From Paraburkholderia sp. BCC1884 (GTDB lineage: Bacteria > Pseudomonadota > Gammaproteobacteria > Burkholderiales > Burkholderiaceae): 64,000 bases of DNA. The DNA is taken from the NCBI RefSeq assembly GCF_900996225.1, contig NZ_CAAJGL010000090.1:186001-250000 (forward strand), read 5' to 3'. The position numbers and the translations under genes are program-made. Below the pieces are notes generated by a model that ran no database searches, had not been told where the DNA came from, and saw only the letters and a list, made by a program, of their open reading frames with translations. Positions 42,585 to 51,403 of this stretch are shown piece after piece (positions within the stretch are counted from its first letter, which is position 1; each line of letters begins with the position of its first letter).

Positions 42585-43493
42585 TTATGGCTTGGACTCG
42601 ACGAGCTGGCGACGAAGGACGGCGGCCTTCGCCTGTGAGCACCGCAGATGCCGGCGTATGTCGGCGACGGTTGGGCGCGCGAGACCCGCTTCGATATCCC
42701 TCGCGAGTTTCGTGACTTCGGTTTCGGGCTCCGTGACCGTGGCCAGTGACTCAGGAGGATCGACTACGACTTCAACTGACACATCGTGGTCATTCGTGAC
42801 GGTTTCGGGCAGCTCATGGGGCCGCAGTGCAATCCACCAGAGCAGGCAGGCGAGGCATTCGAGCACGAGGGCAAATCCGAGTCCTGCAACAAGTTCGAGG
42901 TGCGGGGCCGTGATGTCTGTGACTGTTGCCAGTCTGGACGTTACCGGGTCGGTCATGGCCAAGTCACGTTGCCCCATAACCCGATCGGCTTCGACCTGCG
43001 CCCGTCGCACTTCTGCTGCCTCGGCGTCCAGCGCGTCGAGGTGGGCAGTCAGCGTCGCACGTCGAGCGTCCAGTAACGTGCAGTCATGAACGCATCTGCG
43101 CGAGCGAAGGTTTGCCAGTCGGCTGACGACGTTTGTACGCTCGTCCATCACGATCGTCAGGCTGCGGTGCGGCGAAATGGGCGAGGCAAAAACCGACGTG
43201 ACCCGCAATCCGCCCGCGTGCTGCTGCGCCAGCACGAAGAAGGTCGCGTGCCCATAGCAGGCCGTCGCCATGCAGGCGAGCCAGAGCACGGTACCCGCGC
43301 AGCGCACGGATATCGGAGCCGGGCGGCATAGCGCTGGGAGCAGGTGGGCGCCCGCAACCAGCACGACCCCGATAGCTACCCACACCAGCCGCTCGGTGAT
43401 CCATCCGCCGCGCTGCCAGCCGGCCAGTATCGACATGCATACGGCGGTACTAGTTGCCACCGCAGCCAAGACGAGCGCGGGACGATTCGTCAT
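42585..43493 (-). CDS. Membrane protein of mobile element
   Basis: A 302-residue protein with spans near residues 5-24, 35-53, 65-85 and 196-215, a coiled-coil-like soluble loop (about 115-175), and a C-terminal tail ending in a helix-turn-helix-like ADIRRHLRCSQAKAAVLRRQLV. It overlaps the RDF-like gene upstream by four bases, so is translated with it. I do not recognise the family. A membrane-anchored DNA-binding tail would be unusual. Confidence 0.65.
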   Translation of the reverse strand: MTNRPALVLAAVATSTAVCMSILAGWQRGGWITERLVWVAIGVVLVAGAHLLPALCRPAPISVRCAGTVLWLACMATACYGHATFFVLAQQHAGGLRVTSVFASPISPHRSLTIVMDERTNVVSRLANLRSRRCVHDCTLLDARRATLTAHLDALDAEAAEVRRAQVEADRVMGQRDLAMTDPVTSRLATVTDITAPHLELVAGLGFALVLECLACLLWWIALRPHELPETVTNDHDVSVEVVVDPPESLATVTEPETEVTKLARDIEAGLARPTVADIRRHLRCSQAKAAVLRRQLVESKP

Positions 43494-44407
43494 GCAGCCT
43501 TCCCGCCGAGCAGGGCGGCACGTTTATCCAGCCGGTCTTTGAGGCGGTGCGTGGATGGCTGACCGGAATGGTCGTGACCGTCATCGTGACTGCGATCGTC
43601 AACGGACTCTGCTGGATAGAACTCTTCGGCGACTGCGGCGCTCTCTTCGATACTGTCTTCGAACGCACCATTGGCGAAACCCGCGCGTGCCGCCGCATCG
43701 AGTGCTGCCTGGGCAAAGCCCGCCGTCTGTCGGCTAGCATTGAGTTCCCGCGCCTGTGTGATGGCTTCCTGCAAAGAACTCCCCGCCCGTACGCCCAAGT
43801 CGACGTAGTAGATTGCCGAGCCGTAACTTTGCGTGGTGGACTTACCGCGCAGCTTCAGTTCCAGCGGCAGACAGGCGAGCAGGCCGCCGGACACCGCGTT
43901 GAAATACTGCAGCCGTGCCGAGAGCGTGCGGATAGAGTTGTACGAGGTGGTACGAAAGATAAACGAGCCGAGCTCGTCTTCCTGGCCGATCGTGACGTTC
44001 AAGCGCCCGTACGGCTTGCAGCCACCGGCTTCGCCGAACGCGCAGCCATCTGGCGTCGGACAGTCCATTGTGGTGATGCCACCGTCAGTCACACGTTTGC
44101 ATGTCTCGCCATTTCCGACGCACAAGGGACGGCCCGTCCTGCGGTCAAAGAGACTGTATTCGGCCCTCAGGTTGAGGTCCGGATCGTTGAACAGCATCCG
44201 TACAGGTATCGAACGCAGTTTGCCGGTGGTCGCCTTGCGAAGTGTTTCGTTGAGTGGATGGAGGACCCAATCGCCTCGATTGATCACTTGAGTTGTTAAA
44301 GTAAACTGGTCGTCTTTCTCGGGGAGTCGCTTGCCGTTCTTCTCGACAATTCTGCCAATCGATATACGGCCGATAGCGGGAGGCGTAATACTGAGGCCCT
44401 TGAGCAT
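43490..44407 (-). CDS. Recombination directionality factor-like / metal-binding protein
   Basis: A 305-residue protein. It opens with GLSITPPAIGRISIGRIVEKNGKRLPEKDDQFTLTTQ, typical of the recombination-directionality-factor-like family annotated as hydrolase or metal-binding protein on ICEs and plasmids. A cysteine cluster (PLCVGNGETCKRV, MDCPTPDGCAFG, GGCKP) could bind zinc or an iron-sulfur centre. The C-terminal part is helical and acidic-histidine rich (DDRSHDDGHDHSG). Likely a DNA-maintenance protein of the element. Confidence 0.7.
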   Translation of the reverse strand: MLKGLSITPPAIGRISIGRIVEKNGKRLPEKDDQFTLTTQVINRGDWVLHPLNETLRKATTGKLRSIPVRMLFNDPDLNLRAEYSLFDRRTGRPLCVGNGETCKRVTDGGITTMDCPTPDGCAFGEAGGCKPYGRLNVTIGQEDELGSFIFRTTSYNSIRTLSARLQYFNAVSGGLLACLPLELKLRGKSTTQSYGSAIYYVDLGVRAGSSLQEAITQARELNASRQTAGFAQAALDAAARAGFANGAFEDSIEESAAVAEEFYPAESVDDRSHDDGHDHSGQPSTHRLKDRLDKRAALLGGKAA

Positions 44408-44460
44408 ACTGGTTCTCCGGTAGATAAAGGAAAGAAAGGGGAAAGCTGCGGCGAAGCAAT

Positions 44461-45456
44461 TCAGACGGATACGAGGAACCGGCGTGAACCGGGTTTCGTG
44501 AGCGCGTACTGGGAGGTGAATTCCGGATGATCGGCGAGCAGTCGTTTCAGGTCGACGCCCGCGCCATCGCGACTGCGCTTGTACGACACCGAACCGGTCT
44601 CAAAGAGCGCCCGGTCGGCTTCGGACATTGCCTGCTGGATCGTCTGCTTGAGTACCGCTTCCTGTGTCTCGCGTTGCTCGATGTCGGCCCGTACCGCAAC
44701 CAGATCGGCGAACACCGACGACAGGTGACGGTCATCCGAGAAATCAACAGTGCCTCCGGTTCCTGGATAGAGACACCGTAGCGCGCGATCCGCCGATTCC
44801 GAGCCGTCCGCCGGTGGCGGTGTATCTGTCTCGACGTAGCGCCAGAACGCAGCTTCGAGTTCGATCAGGCGAGCAATCAGCGCGTCGTCACGCTGGATGC
44901 GATGCACTTCGAGTTTCTGTCCACAGAGCAGTACCGCGACATCCGCCGCCTGTTTGCCAGTGACCGCGAGCTGGTGCTGAACCTGGCAGACCACGTATTC
45001 GGGTACGCCTTCGCGCCATAGACGTGCACCGAATTCTCCGGCCGTTTTACACTCAAGGATCTGCACATCTGGCATGCCGACGACCTCGCGGTCGATGTTG
45101 GCGAGCATCCACGGAATGGTCGAATGCTGAAGTACCGCGTTGACTCGCCTTACCTTGTTGCCCGTCTGTTTGGTGTAAGACGCGGCGACGATCGGTTCAA
45201 GGAGTTGGCCCCAGTAGACAGGCTCACTGGTATCGTCTGAGTCCGGCTTTGGCAGGTTGGCGTCACGCCCCGTCTTTGTTAGCCAGAGTTCAAGTTGCGA
45301 CCGGTACGGACTGAGGCCCACGGCGGCAGCAGCATCACTTCCACCGATCCCGGATTTCCTCACCTCCAGCCAATCCTCGCGCGGCATATTCTTCGTATCC
45401 ACAAGCCGCAACGCAGCACGATTGCTGCGATGCCCTGTAGGTTCAGGCAAAGACAT
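44461..45456 (-). CDS. YqaJ-family viral recombinase / exonuclease
   Basis: A 331-residue protein from ATG 45456, with TGGAGG six bases upstream. YqaJ motifs: WLEVRKSGIGGSDAAAAVGLSPYRS, then WGQLLEPIVA, LANIDREVVG, ILECKTAGE (the catalytic E-C-K of the lambda-exonuclease-like PD-(D/E)xK fold) and QVQHQLAVTG. It should resect double-stranded DNA ends for annealing-type recombination, although no RecT/Beta partner is seen beside it. Together with the DUF932 and RDF-like genes it forms a typical ICE/plasmid module. Confidence 0.88.
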   Translation of the reverse strand: MSLPEPTGHRSNRAALRLVDTKNMPREDWLEVRKSGIGGSDAAAAVGLSPYRSQLELWLTKTGRDANLPKPDSDDTSEPVYWGQLLEPIVAASYTKQTGNKVRRVNAVLQHSTIPWMLANIDREVVGMPDVQILECKTAGEFGARLWREGVPEYVVCQVQHQLAVTGKQAADVAVLLCGQKLEVHRIQRDDALIARLIELEAAFWRYVETDTPPPADGSESADRALRCLYPGTGGTVDFSDDRHLSSVFADLVAVRADIEQRETQEAVLKQTIQQAMSEADRALFETGSVSYKRSRDGAGVDLKRLLADHPEFTSQYALTKPGSRRFLVSV

Positions 45457-45477
45457 GTTCAGCCTCCACAAATGAAA

Positions 45478-45510
45478 ATGCCCGGTGGGAGCGATCCCGA
45501 CCGGGCATCT
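45478..45510 (-). terminator. Intrinsic terminator between DUF932 and YqaJ genes
   Basis: On the minus strand ATGCCCGGT and ACCGGGCAT enclose a loop and are followed by TTTTCATTT. It sits 20 bases after the DUF932 stop, so it ends that transcript. Confidence 0.65.
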
Positions 45511-45529
45511 ATGCGGTAATGAAAAGCAA

Positions 45530-46495
45530 TCATGCGACGAGTCTCATGGCCTCGTCCCAGGCTTTTTGCTTAAGGGTGGCTCCCGTACCGAACCATGCAG
45601 CATCGCGCCGATGATCTTCGCTGCGAGCGCGTCGATGGTGATCACAATACTCCGTCACTGCATTCAGAAGTCCGAAGGCTGTACCGGATGCCGATGCAAG
45701 CATCGCTCCCATACCCTTGCCGGCATACAGTGACTGTACGGCCTTGATGGCGGAATCGTTGGTAGCCGGCACTAGTTGACCCGAGCCGACCGGGTACGTC
45801 AGCACGCGACGTAAAAATGCTTCCGCAGCGGTTTCGTTGACCTTGCATTCGGACAGGGCTTTCATCCTCGCGATGAAACCGTCCCAACTGGAAATCGCGA
45901 TACCCAATTGGCGCTTGACCGCCTGTGCGTCGAACTGGCTACGGTGCGGCACCTTGACGGCCCCGGCCAAATCGCCGAGCGCGATTTGCAAGGTGTTGTT
46001 GCAGACCACGCGGACGCTCGTAAATTGAGCTGTCGTAGCAAGGGACCCATCGCATGAGGTCGAAAGCAACAGATAGCCGTTCACTGTGTCCTTGCCCTTG
46101 AGCGACACAGACTGGCCGGTACGGGCGAGTGCCCAGAGTTTTTTGCCGTCTTTGAGTACCCCAGCAGTCTCAAGTTGGTAGCCTCCCGCCTCCACGAGAT
46201 CGCGATAGAACTCGATCAGCTCAATCGGTTGCACAACCGCATACCTGGCAGACACTACGGACAACGGCATTTTGGTATCGGACCGGTAGAGCACCTTCTG
46301 CTCGGGGAAGGCGTGGATTGAGCCGAGGTTGGAACCGGTGCTGCCGGAGACAAAGCGGACTTCGGTTTCCTCAATACGCCAGTCCATGCCAGCCTGACGT
46401 GCCCAGACTTCGAGCGGCTGATTGGCCGCAAGCTGATTGCCTAGACCATGCCACGGCGTTTCGTTGGCATAGGCCATTGCAGATACAAGATGCAT
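45530..46495 (-). CDS. DUF932 domain protein
   Basis: A 321-residue protein from ATG 46495, with AGGA nine bases upstream. ANETPWHGLGNQL at the start and VRVVCNNTLQIAL in the middle are DUF932 hallmarks; YPVGSGQLVPATNDSAIKAVQSLYAGKGMGA lies near the end. The family is found on phages, plasmids and ICEs and is of unknown function, often near single-strand-annealing recombination genes as here. It is separated from its neighbours by terminators on both sides. The frame from 46525 lacks a ribosome site. Confidence 0.87.
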   Translation of the reverse strand: MHLVSAMAYANETPWHGLGNQLAANQPLEVWARQAGMDWRIEETEVRFVSGSTGSNLGSIHAFPEQKVLYRSDTKMPLSVVSARYAVVQPIELIEFYRDLVEAGGYQLETAGVLKDGKKLWALARTGQSVSLKGKDTVNGYLLLSTSCDGSLATTAQFTSVRVVCNNTLQIALGDLAGAVKVPHRSQFDAQAVKRQLGIAISSWDGFIARMKALSECKVNETAAEAFLRRVLTYPVGSGQLVPATNDSAIKAVQSLYAGKGMGAMLASASGTAFGLLNAVTEYCDHHRRARSEDHRRDAAWFGTGATLKQKAWDEAMRLVA

Positions 46496-46537
46496 GATTG
46501 ATGTTCCTGATAAATAGAGTGACAAATGGAAAACGCA

Positions 46538-46569
46538 AATGCCTACAGCCCCGAAGGGCTGTAGGCATT
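46538..46569 (-). terminator. Strong intrinsic terminator with TTCG tetraloop
   Basis: A perfect 14-bp stem (AATGCCTACAGCCC with GGGCTGTAGGCATT). On the minus strand the loop is TTCG closed by C-G, the very stable UUCG tetraloop in RNA. It lies 37 bases after the glycine-zipper gene's stop and just before the DUF932 ribosome site. Confidence 0.75.
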
Positions 46570-46606
46570 GAGCGAAAAAAGTGGAGAAGCGAAGGGCGGG
46601 CGAGCG

Positions 46607-46948
46607 TCAGTTAGCGGACGGCTTGCTGAAGGTATGGCGGCACTCCAGACAGGCGAAGTTCGAAAGAACGTGCTCGTCTATCTGCTCTCCGACGGCCGAG
46701 CCGGCGGCGCAGCCGGCAGCGCCGCCGAAAAGCGCGCCCATGAGCGCACCGGCCAAGCTACCGACGATCGAGCCGACCGGTCCGGCGACCATACCGAGTG
46801 CAGCACCGGCTTCGGCACCGCCGAGTGCAGCGGCAGCGGCGCCGCCAGCACCCGCGACTGTGCCGACAGTGGCGCCAGCCTTACGAGCATAGTCTCGGGT
46901 AGTGATGCGCTGCGAACCGCAGCGAGGACAAGAAAGCGAATGAGTCAT
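46607..46948 (-). CDS. Split zinc-ribbon protein with glycine-zipper membrane hairpin
   Basis: A 113-residue protein. CPRCGSQ near the N-terminus and CLECRHTF near the C-terminus together make a four-cysteine zinc ribbon. Between them (residues about 25-90) is a glycine/alanine-rich stretch, AGAGGAAAAALGGAEAGAALG and GSLAGALMGALFGGAAG, typical of glycine-zipper membrane segments. The two halves of the ribbon would be brought together by a membrane hairpin. Similar proteins occur on plasmids and ICEs without known function. Ends in a strong terminator. Confidence 0.75.
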   Translation of the reverse strand: MTHSLSCPRCGSQRITTRDYARKAGATVGTVAGAGGAAAAALGGAEAGAALGMVAGPVGSIVGSLAGALMGALFGGAAGCAAGSAVGEQIDEHVLSNFACLECRHTFSKPSAN

Positions 46949-47285
46949 ATATCAGCCTCGCTAAAAAATTCAGGGCAAACAGTGTTGCTCAAGCATTCAG
47001 GGGAATGCTCGATGAGGTGATATATTTCCAAGATTTTCTGCGATGCTAGCCTTCGTTCACGCTGAGTCAGCGAATCTGGCTAGACCGAAGCACGATGTCC
47101 CACCAGTGACGGCGGCATCTTTTTTTGCAGAACGGATCGCATCGTCGATCGGTGATCGATCACGGACAGACAATGGCTAGTGCCGTCGCACTTATGTTGG
47201 AATCTCTGTTTCACCCCAGACAAAAGCACACTCGGTAGCCGAGATCGCAGGCGCGACGCGACGCGACGCGACAGCACTTTAAGTT
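46949..47285. other. Gap between plasmid-like block and second defence cluster
   Basis: About 340 bases. A short tandem of GACGC/CGCGA units lies at 47251-47273. The rest shows no clear gene; it must contain the promoter of the zinc-ribbon gene on the minus strand. Confidence 0.4.
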
Positions 47286-49622
47286 CTAGTGAGATATGAC
47301 CGCATCGAAGGTCTTCTGCCACCAGTCCTTCAAGACGGCATCCGCCCAAAACGCTGCCTCACTGGCTGAATGATTCGTCGCATTTTTAACGATTCTCGCG
47401 ACGATACTCAAACGCCAGGCGAGAAAGACCCTCCTCTCCTCAACAGCGTGTTGAACCAGCCGCTTGAACTCTTCGGGCCCCCACATTGCGTGGAAATACA
47501 TTGCTTGTAGGAGCGGTTCAATGATTCCTGAACTTGCACACAGAAGCGAGCCGAGGCCGGGTATTTCGTGAAAATGGAACCCGGGTATTTCACTCAACCT
47601 CCCCGGAGGAGGTGAGTAAATTAAGTCCTCTGAATTACCGATTCCCGCGAAGATGGCGAAATTCAAAGATTGTTCATCTTTACCGAAGTCTGCGCGAATC
47701 TGGGCCAGATGACTCAAAATAAGCCACGCCTGCATGTCTCCGGGTATCCGCTCGTCCATCCCTTCGCCAAAGTGAATTCGAATCCCCTTTTTATCTGTTG
47801 TTAATAGTTCGATGACCGCCCCTTCCCGCAATCGACTCTCTTCGGGGACAAGTTCTTGAAGCGCCCGTGCCACAGAGTAGATTCGTTTTCCGTCCTTCAG
47901 TCTCACAATTGCGGCTGCAACGCTGAGGTCTCCATAGGGAACAAAATGCGACAAGCCAACGATTTCGTGAAGCATCTCAACAGCAGCCTCATCACTCTCT
48001 GCGTCTCGCAGTTCGGTCGTCCACTCAACGGAGACGTGATGAGCCAGAAGTTCCGGTAGCCGGACAACGATTCGGGGGCCAAGCGATCGCGTGTCGGTCC
48101 AATGAATGATCCCTTGATCGGACAGCCGCCGGGTTCGTTGCTCACCCGCAGTTTCCTCGAGCACGTTAGCATCTATTGAAGGGGCGCCAAACGTCTCGAC
48201 GACGCGTTCTGGGTTGCGCCCGTTCTCGCGTATGTCTGCGAGGAAGGCGGACGCTAAGCGTGACAGGTCATGCTTCAACCTCGGATCGGCCCCATATATC
48301 GAACTTGCGCGCTCAAGAATGTCGTATGTAGGAATCGGAGGGATAACTGCGGCAGTCACATACTCATCGCCGGATGCCGTCGCGAAAGTTCTGCGAGGAT
48401 TCTTTGCGGGTATCTGTGACACGACCATCCGCAACGTCCTTGGAATGCGCAAGTCGGCGACAAATTCTCGACCGCTGAGGAATGTTGCGTTGAAATCGTC
48501 CCAGATTATCTTGCATGCACATTCAAATTCGTCGTTTGATAGTTCAGTCAGTGTGACTTCGCGCGCGAGTCTGGCAAGCGACGTTTCTTCTGACCGACCA
48601 GGTCTTGTCGTCAGCGATGCCCACGTCCAGCTATCTAGTCCAAACACCACATTCAACAAGCCGGCCCCAGCCATATCCAACAACTCGTCCAGAGCGCCAA
48701 CTGGCGCACCGTCGATGAGCAATGTCAGACCAGCTAGCGACTGCCCAGTGTTTAACCACTGTCTCAGGTCATCCTTAGAGATGCCCGTGCTCAATTCGCG
48801 GCTAAGTCGGTTAGCAATGAACTGCAGCACGTCGCCCGCACTTCCAGAATCGACATAAATGCATGGCACTTCCGGGAGATTCCGTACAAGTTGCGCCATC
48901 ACGCAAGTCACCCCTGCGAGGGGCGGTCCGTGCAAAACAACAACGGGGCTCCCGTCAGAAAGACAGCCAGTAACTTCCTTTACGGCGTCACGCGGAATTT
49001 GGAACTTGTCTGCAATAGAACGTCGGAAATCACCTACGGCACCACTGCGACTGACGATACTCTCAAAATTCCAACGTTGCAGCATCTCACGCCAGACCGA
49101 TGGTTCACTTCCAAGCAACCCCCGGATTGCACCTTCAACAGATTCCGCTGCCAGTTCTGACGCAGATGCCAACACCTTCCGCAAAGCTACAGCATCTGCC
49201 TGTTCCGTTGAGACCGATGTCCCGTCATAGGTGCGGATGAAGCGAGTTGAGCCGGGATTTCCATTCGTTACGAGCACGAGAGGTACCATTGGCTGATGAA
49301 GTCGGGCATACGATAGACCTTGGTCGATATCGTCGTCGGTTATCTTTACGCTTGGCGCCTTAAGTTCAGCCAGTACAAGTGGCACGTCATCAAGAAATAC
49401 AACAACATCGGATCTGCCCTTGACGCTCTGCTTTTCGGCTGATGCTCCGTTGATCTTGATCTCATGATGACCGAGCTTTAAATGCAAGTATCGCTCTACC
49501 CGGATTTGTCCTTTCAGAAGGGGTAGGGCCTCTTCAATTCTCGCGACAATTGAAGCCTGAAAATCGGCTTCGTTCATCGTCTCCTTCGACGCAATAGGGT
49601 CGGTGGATGTGTCTTTGGCCAT
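47286..49622 (-). CDS. HsdR-N nuclease fused to a degenerate P-loop NTPase (STAND-like)
   Basis: A 778-residue protein from ATG 49622; ATG 49577, preceded by AAGGAG, is an alternative. Residues about 17-130 match the type I restriction HsdR N-terminal nuclease: D72, then E86-L-K88, then the QxxxY motif at 101-105 and a VTNG strand. Residues 228-240 hold GPPLAGVT, a Walker A in which the essential lysine is replaced by valine, and LTLLIDG is a Walker B-like strand. The remaining 450 residues are helical with no motif I can name and may be a sensor. The plan (nuclease effector, NTPase, long C-terminal sensor) resembles STAND/Avs anti-phage proteins. Single-gene unit. ATP use is doubtful. Confidence 0.75.
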   Translation of the reverse strand: MAKDTSTDPIASKETMNEADFQASIVARIEEALPLLKGQIRVERYLHLKLGHHEIKINGASAEKQSVKGRSDVVVFLDDVPLVLAELKAPSVKITDDDIDQGLSYARLHQPMVPLVLVTNGNPGSTRFIRTYDGTSVSTEQADAVALRKVLASASELAAESVEGAIRGLLGSEPSVWREMLQRWNFESIVSRSGAVGDFRRSIADKFQIPRDAVKEVTGCLSDGSPVVVLHGPPLAGVTCVMAQLVRNLPEVPCIYVDSGSAGDVLQFIANRLSRELSTGISKDDLRQWLNTGQSLAGLTLLIDGAPVGALDELLDMAGAGLLNVVFGLDSWTWASLTTRPGRSEETSLARLAREVTLTELSNDEFECACKIIWDDFNATFLSGREFVADLRIPRTLRMVVSQIPAKNPRRTFATASGDEYVTAAVIPPIPTYDILERASSIYGADPRLKHDLSRLASAFLADIRENGRNPERVVETFGAPSIDANVLEETAGEQRTRRLSDQGIIHWTDTRSLGPRIVVRLPELLAHHVSVEWTTELRDAESDEAAVEMLHEIVGLSHFVPYGDLSVAAAIVRLKDGKRIYSVARALQELVPEESRLREGAVIELLTTDKKGIRIHFGEGMDERIPGDMQAWLILSHLAQIRADFGKDEQSLNFAIFAGIGNSEDLIYSPPPGRLSEIPGFHFHEIPGLGSLLCASSGIIEPLLQAMYFHAMWGPEEFKRLVQHAVEERRVFLAWRLSIVARIVKNATNHSASEAAFWADAVLKDWWQKTFDAVISH

Positions 49623-50005
49623 AGCATTCTTCACAGTAGAAAACAGTATTTGAAGGCTCTGCGCGATAAGAGGGGCGCGAATCGCTTCACGACGACACGG
49701 TTCTTGTGCCATGCACGAGAGGTTCGGCTCATCTGAGCATCAATTACGACCCAATCGCGACAAGCAGGACAAGTGCATCTTTCAGTTCGATCTGCCTCAG
49801 ACGCAGATCGACTTGTGGAGTCCGTATCGCGTTCACGCCAACTTGCGAGTAAGCGAGCGCCCCTCAAGACAACGCGTTAAATTTCTTTTTTTGTCGCCCG
49901 AGAAACATTCGCCGCACGAGTCCACGGGAGACTGTTCGCGCTTCATGCACGCGTTGCGACAATCTATCAGAGAAACGGCATCCGATTTAGTTGGCCGTTA
50001 AACCC
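49623..50005. other. Gap upstream of the HsdR-N/NTPase gene
   Basis: About 380 bases. It should hold that gene's minus-strand promoter. A small dyad CTTGTGC-CAT-GCACGAG (one mismatch) near 49693-49710 could be an operator. No gene is supported. Confidence 0.4.
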
Positions 50006-51137
50006 CTATCCAGTCCGACGTGGGTCTGAATCCGGGTGTTGCCGGCACAGCACTTCTATTCGAGATTTCACGTGCTCACGGACCTCCTCGGGGCCCGCAT
50101 TTGCTCCCATCAGGATATCCGTGTGTGATCGGAAGAGATGGAATCCGCCTTGAAGTCGCGCCACAATTTGTTCGTCGATGAGACTTTGCTCGACGGGGGC
50201 ACCGAGCCAGCCTTCTGGTAGAGGATACAGTGCGTTCGGATTTCGGAGTAACACAGTGCCCTGCGCCCACGACTCCGATTCCCAATTGTTATCGCCCACT
50301 TCGTAGGCAAACACGTCCGGTGTGGTCGAGTTCGGATTTCGCCCCAAGCAAGTCCCCGAATGCACCATTGCGATATTCGGCTCTCGGTGCGCCCCTTGGT
50401 GCCCAATACGATTGAACTTGTCTGCAGTTCCCAAATTGCAGAACAGCGGAAATGCACTCCGCGTCCGGCGACCGGAAGAAACTCGACGGGATTCTCTTGT
50501 CGCCCACCCTGTGCTCTACGATCGGATACGTTGTTGGCTTCAGGTGCCCATTGGCGTCGCGGTTTGGCCGTTGCCTCATCCCATACAGGTAGCGAACCAA
50601 CGCAGCACTGGACAGCATTAACGAATCGTCGGCATGATGATCCTGAATGGCCAAGACTATGGGCATGTCGCCGACATGTGGCAGCTCCCAGTATTTCTTT
50701 TTGAGCTTTGAATACAGAGGACTGCCCAGACGTATCGGGACAGTGTTCGCCAGATAGTCAGCACGCTGCTCACGTGCCTGCGCTATCTCGCTGATTCTGC
50801 CTCGCGGCTCTCCGTTAGGCGAATTCGCAGTAACTACTTCGATCGCAGCCGTGACGCCGTCCTTACTAATCAGAAAATCCGGTCTCTCCCATGTGCGATC
50901 GAGCTTATGGCCCGCCTCCCGCAACATGGCGAAAACAAACAACTCGAACAATCTTGCGTCGAAACCAGTCGTCTGCAGTTGCTCGACAAAATTGCCGTCG
51001 GGGTCAACAAACTCCTGCTGCAATTCACGGATTATCGCTCTAGCAGGAGCTAAGCTAACACTGTCGCGGAGTTCAATAAATTTCGTGTTGAGGGATCCGG
51101 GGGAACGGTTTCGATTGGCAAAGATATCGACAGGCAT
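50006..51137 (-). pseudogene. Nuclease-like protein broken by a frameshift
   Basis: From ATG 51137 the first frame encodes MPVDIFANRN, a helical region, then a mixed alpha-beta core with ERPDFLISKDGVTAAIEVVTA, resembling a PD-(D/E)xK fold. At about 50430 (a GGG on the minus strand) that frame departs, while the frame one base over continues coherently with TADKFNRIGHQGAHREPN, PDVFAYEVG and LQGGFHLFRSHTDIL to 50006. One extra base explains it. The intact protein would be about 375 residues. It sits between two defence units and may be a decayed third one. The ATG is uncertain; a hexamer repeat lies upstream. Confidence 0.65.
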
Positions 51138-51172
51138 CTGAACAGTCCATTGATCGAGACGGTGCCCAATCC

Positions 51173-51202
51173 GCATAGGCATAGGCATATGCATATGCAT
51201 GT
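51173..51202. repeat. Hexamer tandem repeat (GCATAG/GCATAT)
   Basis: Five consecutive 6-base units, GCATAG, GCATAG, GCATAT, GCATAT, GCATGT. It is just upstream of the start of the frameshifted gene, so changes in copy number could alter spacing of its promoter without shifting a frame. Confidence 0.7.
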
Positions 51203-51403
51203 GCGTTCGGTCAAGGCACAGCGGGGAAACAGCGTAGCATTCGAGTTGCGCTCGCCCAGAACCGAGTTGGCCTCGCTCTCGATGAGCAACCCGCCGAGAG
51301 TCGCGCAACTGGACACCGCGACGATTGATCAAGCATCTTTAGGTGACGAGCCATTTTTCGACACGAAGCTGATACTCGCCAGCCACTGTCGGCTCCTTCG
51401 ACA

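Noticed and set aside
43454..44299. 281-residue plus-strand frame
   Set aside because: Antisense to the RDF-like gene.
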